28,039 nt of DNA from PALSA-505 sp035308365 (GTDB lineage Bacteria > Actinomycetota > Actinomycetes > Streptosporangiales > Streptosporangiaceae), in assembly GCA_035308365.1 (NCBI GenBank), contig DATGGU010000119.1, forward strand, positions 1-28,039, read 5' to 3'. A program made the translations under genes and the position numbers. Below, one piece after another: positions 21,708 to 28,039 of the stretch. Within the stretch, counting starts at the first letter, position 1. Each line of letters starts with the position of its first letter. The notes under the pieces were generated by a model. It was not told the origin of the DNA and did no database searches. It saw only the letters and a program-made list of their open reading frames with translations.

Positions 21708-22850
21708 GTGGGAACTCACTTCGCGGAAATGGAGCTGTACCCGGCCGGCCGGATCGGCCAGGCGGCCGCGGCGGCGCAGGAGGCCGGAATCGGCGCGCTG
21801 CTGCTCACGCCCGGCCCTGACCTGCGGTACGTCACCGGTTATGAGGCGATGCAACTGGAGCGCCTCACCTGCCTGGTGATCCCCGCGGCTGGCAGCGGGC
21901 TCGATCCCTTCCTGGTGGTGCCCAGGCTCGAACTCGCTGCCGCGCAGGCTTCGCCGGCGGGCGGGCTGGACCTGGAACTGGTGCCCTGGGAGGAGACCGG
22001 TGATCCGTACCGGCTGATCGCCGGCCGGCTGGCTGGCGTCACCGGGACCGGCAGCGTCGGGGTCAGCGACCGGATGTGGGCGCTGACGCTGCTCAGCTTC
22101 CGGCACCGGCTGCCCGGGACCGGGATGGTGCTGGCCAGCGTGGCCCTTCGCGGTATGCGGATGCGCAAGAGCGCGGCCGAAGTGGCGGCGCTGCGCGAGG
22201 CCGGCGCGGCCATCGACCGGGTGCATGCCCGCGTTCCCGGCTGGCTGCGGCCCGGCCGGACCGAGCGCGAGGTGGGCGCGGACATCGCCGAGGCGATCGT
22301 GGCCGAGGGGCACGCCAGGGTCGACTTCACGATCGTGGCCTCCGGGCCCAACGCGGCGAGCCCGCACCACGAGCTGTCCGGCCGGGTGCTCGAGGCCGGT
22401 GACGCGGTCGTGGTGGACATCGGCGGCACGATGCCGAGCGGGTACTGCTCGGACTGCACCCGGACCTACGCCGTCGGCCGGCCTCCCGCCGAGTTCGCCG
22501 CCTATTACCAGGTGCTCAAACAAGCGCAGGAGGCGGCCTGCCTGGCGGTCAAGCCGGGCATTACCGCTGAGCAGGTGGACTCGGCAGCCCGGGAGCCCAT
22601 CACCCGGGCCGGTTTCGGCGATTACTTCTTTCACCGGACCGGTCACGGAATCGGCCTGGAAACGCACGAGGATCCCTACATCGTGGCCGGGAATACCGAG
22701 CCGCTGGAGCCCGGCATGGCATTCTCGGTCGAGCCGGGAATCTATGCCGGGCCGCACGGAGCGAGAATCGAGGACATCGTGGTGTGCACCGACGACGGCT
22801 TTGAACGTGTCAACAACGTCACCCGCGAGCTGATCGTCGTGGACATCTGA
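21708..22850 (+). CDS. M24-family Xaa-Pro aminopeptidase/dipeptidase
   Basis: A 380-residue protein with a creatinase-like N-domain (about 1-150) and the pita-bread catalytic domain. All five metal ligands of the M24 family are visible: D237 in VVVDIGGT, D249 in CSDCTRTYAVG, H313 in FFHRTGHGIGLETHEDP, E342 in FSVEPGIY and E355 in ARIEDIVV. The enzymes cleave peptide bonds next to proline using two Mn or Co ions. A related dipeptidase gene (pepE) lies near helY and the exonuclease gene in mycobacteria, so the synteny supports the call. The GTG start has no strong ribosome binding site. Its stop overlaps the acyl-CoA dehydrogenase start (TGATG), so the two are coupled. Confidence 0.93.
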   Translation: MGTHFAEMELYPAGRIGQAAAAAQEAGIGALLLTPGPDLRYVTGYEAMQLERLTCLVIPAAGSGLDPFLVVPRLELAAAQASPAGGLDLELVPWEETGDPYRLIAGRLAGVTGTGSVGVSDRMWALTLLSFRHRLPGTGMVLASVALRGMRMRKSAAEVAALREAGAAIDRVHARVPGWLRPGRTEREVGADIAEAIVAEGHARVDFTIVASGPNAASPHHELSGRVLEAGDAVVVDIGGTMPSGYCSDCTRTYAVGRPPAEFAAYYQVLKQAQEAACLAVKPGITAEQVDSAAREPITRAGFGDYFFHRTGHGIGLETHEDPYIVAGNTEPLEPGMAFSVEPGIYAGPHGARIEDIVVCTDDGFERVNNVTRELIVVDI

Positions 22851-24013
22851 TGGCCGCTGCGGATGAGGAGACCGCCGCGCTCCTCGACCTCACCAGGCAG
22901 ATCGCGGACGCGGAGCTGCGCCCGGTGGCCGACGCGGCGGAGAAGGCCGGGGCGTTCCCGCGGCAGGCGTTCCGCACGCTGGGCAAGGCGGGCCTGCTCA
23001 GCCTGCCCTACCCGGAGGAATTCGGCGGCGGCGGGCAGCCCTACGAGGTGTACCTGCGGGTAGTCGAAGAGCTGGCCAGCGCCTGGCTGACCGTTGGCCT
23101 CGGGGTGAGCGTGCACACGCTCACCTGTTTCCCGCTGGCCACCGCTGGCACCAGGGAGCAGCAGGAACGCTGGCTGCCGGCCATGCTCGGCGGTGACCTG
23201 CTCGGCGCCTACTGTCTGTCCGAGCCGCACTGCGGATCGGATGCCGCGGCGCTGCGCACCCGAGCCCAGGCCACCGGCGACGGCGGCTACCTGATCGACG
23301 GCGTGAAAGCCTGGATCTCCCACGCCGGGCAGGCCGACTTCTACACGCTGTTCGCCCGCACCTCCGGCGACTCCGAGGGGCCGGGCCGCAGCCGTGGCAT
23401 CAGCTGTTTCCACGTTCCGGCCGGAACCGCCGGGGTGGACCCGGCGCCGGCCGAGCACAAGATGGGCATGCGCGGCTCCACCACGGCGCAGGTGGTTTTT
23501 TCCTCGGCCAAAGTCGCCGGGGATCACCTGATCGGCGCGGAGGGACAGGGGTTCTCGCTGGCGCTGTCCGCGCTGGACTCGGGCCGCCTCGGGATCGCGG
23601 CCTGCTCGACCGGCCTGGCCAGGGCCGCCCTGGAGACCGCGGTGAACTACGCCCGCGAGCGTCAGCAGTTCGGCAAGCCGATCGCCGAGTTCCAGGGCGT
23701 CTCGTTCATGCTCGCCGACATGGCCACCGCGCTGGAGGCGTCCCGCGCCCTCTACCTGGAGGCGGCCCGGCGCAAGGACGCGGGCCTGGAGTTCAGCGCG
23801 CAGGCGGCGATGGCGAAGCTGTTCGCCAGCGACACCGCGATGCGGGTCGCCACCGACGCGGTGCAGGTCCTCGGCGGCTACGGTTACGTCGAGGACTTCC
23901 CGGCCGAGCGCTTCATGCGGGAAGCCAAGGCCATGCAGATCGTGGAGGGGACCAACCAGATCCAGCGGATGGTGATCGGCAGATGGCTCGGCAAGGGCGG
24001 TGGGTCACGGTAG
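22850..24013 (+). CDS. Acyl-CoA dehydrogenase
   Basis: A 387-residue flavoprotein of the acyl-CoA dehydrogenase family, normal in length. Hallmarks are YCLSEPHCGSDAAALRT (FAD/substrate loop), IDGVKAWISHAGQADFYTLF, HKMGMRGSTTAQVVF, ALDSGRLGIAACSTGLARAA, YARERQQFGKPIAEFQGVSF, QVLGGYGYVEDFPAERFMRE and the catalytic base E366 in QIVEGTNQIQRMV. It oxidises acyl-CoA to 2-enoyl-CoA, passing electrons to ETF. The position of the base and the GYVEDFPAERF motif fit short/medium-chain members; the chain preference is not determinable. It is coupled to the M24 peptidase gene (TGATG), and the MFS gene begins inside its 3' end. No other fatty-acid or amino-acid degradation gene is adjacent. Confidence 0.94.
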   Translation: MAAADEETAALLDLTRQIADAELRPVADAAEKAGAFPRQAFRTLGKAGLLSLPYPEEFGGGGQPYEVYLRVVEELASAWLTVGLGVSVHTLTCFPLATAGTREQQERWLPAMLGGDLLGAYCLSEPHCGSDAAALRTRAQATGDGGYLIDGVKAWISHAGQADFYTLFARTSGDSEGPGRSRGISCFHVPAGTAGVDPAPAEHKMGMRGSTTAQVVFSSAKVAGDHLIGAEGQGFSLALSALDSGRLGIAACSTGLARAALETAVNYARERQQFGKPIAEFQGVSFMLADMATALEASRALYLEAARRKDAGLEFSAQAAMAKLFASDTAMRVATDAVQVLGGYGYVEDFPAERFMREAKAMQIVEGTNQIQRMVIGRWLGKGGGSR

Positions 24014-25533
24014 CGCAGCAGGGCACGGCGGCGATCAGGCTCGGCCAGCCAACCGGGCGGTGGGTGATCCTCGCCACGGTCCTCGGATCGAGCATGGCCA
24101 TGCTGGACGGAACTGTCGTCAACGTGGCCCTGCCCACGATCGGCCGGGATCTGCACACCTCGCTCGGCGGCCTGCAGTGGACGGTCAACGCCTACACGCT
24201 GGCCCTGGCCGGGCTGATCCTGCTCGGCGGCTCGCTCGGTGACCGGCACGGCCGGCGCAAGATCTTCCTCGTCGGGGTGGCCTGGTTCGCCCTGGCCTCG
24301 GCGCTGTGCGGGCTGGCGCCCAACATCGGCGTGCTGATCGGGGCGCGGGCGCTGCAGGGGATCGGCGGCGCGCTGCTGACCCCGGGCTCGCTGGCCATCA
24401 TCCAGGCCAGCTTCGCGCCCGACGACCGGTCGCAGGCGGTGGGGGCGTGGTCCGGTCTGGGCGGGGTGGCCGGGGCGGCCGGCCCGCTGCTCGGCGGCTG
24501 GATCGTCAGCGGCATCGGCTGGCGCTGGGTCTTCCTGCTCAACCTGCCGCTGGCCGCGGTCGTGCTCGCCGTGGCCACCCGGCACGTGCCGGAGACCAGG
24601 GATCCCATGGCACACGGCCGGTTCGATGTGAGCGGTGCCGGGCTCGTGGCGCTTGCCCTGGCCGGGATCAGCTACGCGCTGATCGAGGCACCAAGCCCGG
24701 GTTCCACGGCCCGGGTGGCGGTGGCGGCGGTCATCGGCGTGGCCGCGTTCGTGGGGTTCGTGGCCGTGGAACGCCGGCACGGCAGGACAGATGACGGCAC
24801 GCCGCCGATGCTGCCGCTGGATGTCTTCGCGTCCCGGCAGTTCACGGTCGTGAACCTGGTGACGTTCGTGGTGTATGCCGCGTTCGGCGCGGTGTTCTTC
24901 CTGCTCATCCTGGAGCTTCAGATAGGGTCCGGGTACTCGCCGCTGAAGGCGGGAGTGGCCACGCTGCCCTCGACCCTGCTGATGCTCGCGTTCTCCGCCC
25001 GGGCCGGCGCGCTGGCTCAGCGGACCGGCCCGCGCTGGCTGATGGCGGGCGGCATCCTGCTCTGCGCGGCCGGCCTGGCGCTGATGACGCGGGCCGGGCT
25101 GCACGCCTCCTATTTCGCCGACGTCTTCCCCGCGGTGTGCGTCTTCGGCGCCGGACTGTCGCTCGCCGTGGCGCCGCTGACCGCCACGGTGCTGGCCAGC
25201 GCCGACGCCAGGCACGCGGGGGTGGCCAGCGGGGTCAACAACGCGGTGGCCCGGTCGGCCAGCATGCTGGCCGTGGCCGGCCTGCCCGCCGCGGTCGGGC
25301 TGGCCATCGGCGGGCACCATACGGCGGCGGCGTTCGCCTCCGGTTTCCGCAGCGCGATGCTGATCTGCGCGGGCCTGCTCGCGGCCGGTGCCGTCCTGTC
25401 CGCCCTGTTCGTCGACAACGATGTGCTCAAGCCGACGCCCGGCCGCCCCACCCCGGGGCCGGAATGCCGGTTCAACTGCCCGGTCAGCGCGCCGCCGCTG
25501 GAAACCGCCCGGCCGCCCGTCAGTAGCCGCTGA
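23983..25533 (+). CDS. MFS drug exporter, DHA2 (EmrB/QacA) type
   Basis: A 516-residue membrane protein with about 14 hydrophobic segments, the DHA2 proton-antiporter size. Motifs are SSMAMLDGTVVNVALPTIGR (motif D1 in helix 1), WTVNAYTLALAGLILLGGSL, motif A GDRHGRRKIFLVG, GIGGALLTPGSLAIIQASF (motif C region) and WRWVFLLNLPLA. The C-terminus is a polar tail of about 35 residues. Family members export drugs, dyes or metabolites. ATG 23983 gives a 31-bp overlap with the dehydrogenase gene; GTG 24064 is the next start and would begin at the first membrane helix. No TetR or MarR regulator lies adjacent, so control probably comes from the upstream genes. Confidence 0.93.
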   Translation: MARQGRWVTVAQQGTAAIRLGQPTGRWVILATVLGSSMAMLDGTVVNVALPTIGRDLHTSLGGLQWTVNAYTLALAGLILLGGSLGDRHGRRKIFLVGVAWFALASALCGLAPNIGVLIGARALQGIGGALLTPGSLAIIQASFAPDDRSQAVGAWSGLGGVAGAAGPLLGGWIVSGIGWRWVFLLNLPLAAVVLAVATRHVPETRDPMAHGRFDVSGAGLVALALAGISYALIEAPSPGSTARVAVAAVIGVAAFVGFVAVERRHGRTDDGTPPMLPLDVFASRQFTVVNLVTFVVYAAFGAVFFLLILELQIGSGYSPLKAGVATLPSTLLMLAFSARAGALAQRTGPRWLMAGGILLCAAGLALMTRAGLHASYFADVFPAVCVFGAGLSLAVAPLTATVLASADARHAGVASGVNNAVARSASMLAVAGLPAAVGLAIGGHHTAAAFASGFRSAMLICAGLLAAGAVLSALFVDNDVLKPTPGRPTPGPECRFNCPVSAPPLETARPPVSSR

Positions 25534-25632
25534 CGTAGGGACGCTTCCGGCCGGCCGTCCGGACGCAAGGCGGCGGGAAGATGACCGGTTTCTGCAGGAC
25601 GTGGTTCCGGCCGGGGAAAGCGCCGTGCCCGG

Positions 25633-26880
25633 TTACGCGGGCTCGGCCGCTGGCTCCGGGCTGGCCGCGACGGCGGCGTCCGCCTCCGGGTGACCGATGG
25701 ACAGGCCGCTCACCGGGTCGAAGAAGTGCAGGTTGTTCGTGTCCACGGCGAGTTCGATGGGGCTGCCGGGGCGGGCCGAACTGCGGGCGGCAACCCGGGC
25801 TGTCCACAGCGACTTGCCGCCGGCCAGCGCGACGGCGGCCTCGTCCTCGCCCTCGTCGCCCTTGGCCGCCTCGGCGATGCTGGCGTGCTCCACCGGCGGG
25901 GCGTCGATCGTGAAGATCACGTGGATCTCGCTGCCGAGTTCCTCGGTCACCCCGGCGCTGACCGTCATCCTGGCCCACTCCGGGTCGGCCAGGCTGGCGT
26001 CCTCGAAGTCCGACGGCCGGATGCCAAGGATGATCTCCCGGCCGAAGTATCCGTCCAGGCCGGGCTTGTCTGCCAGCACGGACGCCGGCACCGTGAGCTT
26101 GTAGTCGGCGAAGGTGACCGCGGGCCCGCCGTCGCGGCCCAGGACGGCGGTCACGAAGTTCATGGCGGGGGAGCCGATGAAACCGGCCACGAACAGGTTG
26201 ACCGGCGCGTCGAACAGCTTCTGCGGGGTGTCCACCTGCTGCAGGCGGCCGTCCCTGAGCACGCACACCCGGTGCCCGAGCGTCATGGCCTCGACCTGGT
26301 CGTGCGTGACGTACACGGTGGTGACACCGAGCCGGTCGTGAAGCTGGTTCAGCGAGGCCCGCATGGACACGCGCAGCTTGGCGTCCAGGTTGGACAGCGG
26401 CTCGTCCATCAGGAAGGCCTGCGGCTCGCGGACGATCGCCCGGCCCATGGCCACCCGCTGCCGCTGGCCACCGGACAGCGCGGCCGGCTTGCGCTTGAGG
26501 TACTGCTCCAGGCCCAGCATCCGGGCGGCCTCGTTGACCCGCCGCTTGATCTCGTCCTTGGGGGTCTTGCGGAGCTGCAGGCCGAAGGCCAGGTTCTGCT
26601 CGACGGTCATGTGCGGGTAGAGCGCGTAGTTCTGGAACACCATGGCGATGTCCCGGTCCTTGGGCGGCAGGTCGTTCACCACCCGCTCGCCGATGGTGAT
26701 CGTGCCCGCGCTGATTTCCTCGAGGCCGGCGATCGACCTGAGCGCGGTGGACTTGCCGCAGCCCGAGGGGCCGACGAGCACCATGAACTCGCCATCCTTG
26801 ATCTCCAGGGTCAGGCCGTCGACGGCCTTCACGCCGCCTGAATAGACCTTGTCCACCTTGTCAAGGACGATCTGCGCCAT
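25633..26880 (-). CDS. Sugar ABC transporter ATPase, MsiK/UgpC/MalK type
   Basis: A 415-residue ATPase of the CUT1 group. Motifs are Walker A GPSGCGKST (37-45), Q-loop FQNYALYPHMTV, signature LSGGQRQRVAMGRAI, Walker B FLMDEPLSNLDAKLR and H-loop VTHDQVEAM. The C-terminal part is the TOBE/regulatory domain of MalK-like proteins (GFIGSPAMNFV, ILGIRPSDFED) with an unusual acidic insertion (KGDEGEDEAAVALAGGK, about residues 340-357) and an Ala/Pro/Glu tail. In streptomycetes MsiK serves several separate sugar importers; no permease or binding protein lies here, which fits such a shared role. The ATG start is preceded by GGGAGCAGGAC. It converges with the MFS gene; 25534-25632 holds no clear feature. 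Confidence 0.92.
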   Translation of the reverse strand: MAQIVLDKVDKVYSGGVKAVDGLTLEIKDGEFMVLVGPSGCGKSTALRSIAGLEEISAGTITIGERVVNDLPPKDRDIAMVFQNYALYPHMTVEQNLAFGLQLRKTPKDEIKRRVNEAARMLGLEQYLKRKPAALSGGQRQRVAMGRAIVREPQAFLMDEPLSNLDAKLRVSMRASLNQLHDRLGVTTVYVTHDQVEAMTLGHRVCVLRDGRLQQVDTPQKLFDAPVNLFVAGFIGSPAMNFVTAVLGRDGGPAVTFADYKLTVPASVLADKPGLDGYFGREIILGIRPSDFEDASLADPEWARMTVSAGVTEELGSEIHVIFTIDAPPVEHASIAEAAKGDEGEDEAAVALAGGKSLWTARVAARSSARPGSPIELAVDTNNLHFFDPVSGLSIGHPEADAAVAASPEPAAEPA

Positions 26881-26908
26881 GTCCTGCTCCCGTTACGTGC
26901 GGCCTCTT

Positions 26909-26953
26909 GGCTCCTGGTCGCGGAGCCTAACCGTCACGGCACGCGCAGGGTAA
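26909..26953 (-). promoter_or_regulatory. Candidate promoter of the sugar ATPase gene with palindrome over the -10
   Basis: On the minus strand, TTACCC (26948-26953), 18 nt, TAGGCT (26924-26929) resembles a sigma-70-type promoter. A perfect inverted repeat GGCTCC-N7-GGAGCC (26909-26927) overlaps the -10 and the expected start site, where a repressor would act. The leader to the ATG would be about 40 nt. The region further upstream (26954-27001) has a TTAC-N6-GTAA symmetry but nothing stronger. Confidence 0.4.
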
Positions 26954-27001
26954 GAGGGGATCGCGCTCTGTTACGGGAGTGTAAAGCGCGTTATCAATTC
27001 G

Positions 27002-27190
27002 TTATTTACTCTGAGTGACACGCACCGACGCCACGATCGCCTCGGCCGCGCGCAGGTCACCGGCCGTCACCCGCGCTCCCTCCCAGATCATGACCGTGAC
27101 CGCGACCGCGCCGGGGCGGGCCGGGGCCGGGGCGAGGTTATGGCCCACCCGCCGCCAGTCCCGCGCCCGCCTGCCTGAGCCACGGCGGCG
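27002..27190 (-). pseudogene. Possible gene remnant, C-terminal fragment of unknown protein
   Basis: The minus-strand frame ending in TAA (27002-27004) reads ARDWRRVGHNLAPAPARPG, AVAVTVMIWEGARVTAGDLR, AAEAIVASVRVTQSK. The balanced composition and predicted strand-helix pattern look like real protein rather than a shadow frame, but there is no good start and I cannot name a family. It overlaps the end of the MauE/DoxX-like ORF in another frame, suggesting two truncated genes joined by a deletion. Confidence 0.3.
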
Positions 27191-27431
27191 CGAACAGTCC
27201 GGCCAGCAACATGACGCCCGCCGCCAGTTCGCATGAGGAAATCAGCCGGGCGAGGAACCTGGTAAACCCCTGGGGAACGACGGCGTAATCCGCGATCTGT
27301 GCCGCGAATACGGCCGGGCGCAACGCTTTCGGCAGGCCGGCCCAGATCAAAACGGCCCCGGCAACCAGGGCGGCCGCCCCAATGACCTGTGCGTACAGCA
27401 CGCCAACGCCCCCCGAACGAACGCCCGACAT
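27138..27431 (-). CDS. Truncated MauE/DoxX-like membrane protein
   Basis: A 97-residue protein with two hydrophobic segments: LYAQVIGAAALVAGAVLIWA and ARLISSCELAAGVMLLAGLF. Between them lies GLPKALRPAVFAAQIADYAV, then VPQGFTRFLARL, the hallmark linker of MauE/DoxX-type four-helix proteins (GLxKLrxPxxFaxxIxxYxvlP). Full-length relatives have four membrane segments and about 130-180 residues; here the second half is missing and the frame ends in a GC-rich stretch, so it is probably truncated. Relatives support cytochrome or quinone-linked redox chemistry, or methylamine dehydrogenase maturation. The start at 27431 is the only one preceding the first helix. A functional two-helix protein cannot be excluded. 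Confidence 0.55.
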   Translation of the reverse strand: MSGVRSGGVGVLYAQVIGAAALVAGAVLIWAGLPKALRPAVFAAQIADYAVVPQGFTRFLARLISSCELAAGVMLLAGLFAPPWLRQAGAGLAAGGP

Positions 27432-27467
27432 TATTTACGCGACGTGGCGTGTCGCGGAAATGTCTTA

Positions 27468-27491
27468 ACTACTGTCCGTAATCGCTGTAGT
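27468..27491. promoter_or_regulatory. Inverted repeat in the divergent lrp-like promoter region
   Basis: ACTAC (27468-27472), 14 nt, GTAGT (27487-27491) in the 27432-27590 spacer, which is AT-rich compared with its surroundings. Lrp-type genes often control themselves through such sites, but the arms are short. No other feature stands out in this spacer. Confidence 0.25.
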
Positions 27492-27578
27492 CTCTGGATA
27501 GCACGCCCCGCCGCGATGTTTCAAGGGGTCAGGCGTGCTGCCGGCCTTTATGATTCGGCGGGAACGGGCAGTACCGGC

Positions 27579-27593
27579 TACGGTGACCCCGTG
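27579..27593 (+). promoter_or_regulatory. Putative leaderless promoter -10 of the Lrp-like gene
   Basis: TACGGT (27579-27584), GACCCC, then GTG (27591): TANNNT, six nt, start codon, without a ribosome binding site. Confidence 0.4.
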
Positions 27594-28039
27594 GAAGAGA
27601 TCGACCGCATGATCGTCTCGCTGCTGACCAGGGACGGCCGGATGAGCTTCACCGAGCTGGCCAGGCAGACCGGACTGTCGGTGTCCGCGGCGCACCAGCG
27701 GGTGCGGCGCCTGGAGCGGCGCGGCGTCATCACCGGCTACGCCGCCCTGATCAACCCCGACGATGTGGATCTGCCGCTCACCGCGTTCGTCTCCATCAAG
27801 CCGTTCGATCCCGCCGCACCCGACGACGCACCACAGCGCCTGGCGCACCTGCAGGAGATCGAGGCCTGCCACAGCGTGGCGGGGGAGGAGAACTACATAC
27901 TCAAGGTGCGGGTCGCCTCGCCGGTGGCGCTGGAAAACCTGCTGCAGGAAATCCGGGCCGCGGCGGGCGTGTCCACCCGGACGACGATCGTGCTGAGCAC
28001 CCCCTACGAGAACAGGCCGCCGGGCCTGTCAGCCGGACG
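27591..28039 (+). CDS. Lrp/AsnC-family transcriptional regulator, 3' end cut by the window
   Basis: An open frame of 149 codons running off the window without a stop. The N-terminus EEIDRMIVSLLTRDGRMSFT, ELARQTGLSVSAAHQRVRRL, ERRGVITGYAALINP is the Lrp/AsnC helix-turn-helix. The second part (LTAFVSIKPFDPA, AHLQEIEACHSVAGEENYIL, KVRVASPVALENLLQEIRAA, TTIVLST) is the RAM ligand-binding domain, with the usual GEENYILKVRV core. Such regulators are dimers or octamers that sense amino acids. Family length is about 150 residues, so little is missing. GTG 27591 is chosen because homology begins at EEIDR. It is divergent from the truncated MauE/DoxX-like gene. Target genes are unknown. Confidence 0.93.
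   Translation, partial: MEEIDRMIVSLLTRDGRMSFTELARQTGLSVSAAHQRVRRLERRGVITGYAALINPDDVDLPLTAFVSIKPFDPAAPDDAPQRLAHLQEIEACHSVAGEENYILKVRVASPVALENLLQEIRAAAGVSTRTTIVLSTPYENRPPGLSAG

Noticed and set aside
27015..27236. Small plus-strand ORF after the sugar ATPase gene
   Set aside because: Its composition is that of a shadow frame, and the opposite strand gives more protein-like sequence. No ribosome binding site was seen.

Overview
The window is high-GC DNA with dense genes, frequent GTG starts and many long antisense open frames. It carries the Pup-proteasome locus, which together with the GC content points to an actinomycete (Actinomycetia). The gene order resembles the mycobacterial and streptomycete order pafA - pafB - pafC - tatA - tatC - helY - 5'-3' exonuclease - M24 peptidase. 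Genus cannot be decided from sequence alone; a Streptosporangiales-like or related soil actinomycete is a reasonable guess.

Layout. (i) 1-2100, core of the pupylation locus: the 3' end of dop, then pup and prcA. Their intergenic spaces are filled by a dispersed GC-rich repeat family (a hairpin core plus 54-bp tandem units). The usual prcB between pup and prcA is not there. (ii) 2103-4406, minus strand: an ABC ATPase with a C-terminal AbrB-like domain, a second LolD/MacB-type ATPase and a membrane-anchored TlpA-like thioredoxin, with no permease. (iii) 4690-8591, plus strand: an aldehyde (succinate-semialdehyde) dehydrogenase, the Pup ligase pafA, and a two-domain FKBP-type lipoprotein. (iv) 8610-12025, minus strand: a penicillin-acylase-family Ntn hydrolase and a DUF3866 protein. 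(v) 12130-18494, plus strand: pafB-pafC (DNA-damage regulator), tatA-tatC (protein export) and helY (Ski2/Mtr4-like helicase). A decayed anti-sigma factor gene precedes helY and a decayed beta-lactamase-family gene follows it. (vi) 18819-25533: GNAT acetyltransferase, 5'-3' exonuclease, a SpoIIE-type PP2C phosphatase (minus), then M24 aminopeptidase, acyl-CoA dehydrogenase and DHA2-type MFS exporter in an overlapping plus-strand run. (vii) 25633-28039: an MsiK/UgpC-type sugar ABC ATPase (minus), a truncated MauE/DoxX-like membrane gene and a further small remnant (minus), and the start of an Lrp/AsnC regulator cut by the window end.

How the genes work together. Dop, Pup, PafA and PrcA tag and degrade proteins. 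PafB and PafC respond to DNA damage and are known in mycobacteria to control recA and many repair genes. HelY and the flap-type exonuclease act on nucleic acids. TatA and TatC export folded proteins. The sugar ATPase, dehydrogenases and MFS pump are ordinary accessory metabolism.

The least ordinary observations are: loss of prcB from a locus whose Pup already ends in Glu; repeats that fill the spacers around pup and prcA and supply the end of the TlpA gene; a separate 30-bp repeat inside two unrelated coding sequences; and a recurring TANNNT-6/7 nt-start arrangement at six genes, suggesting leaderless transcripts.
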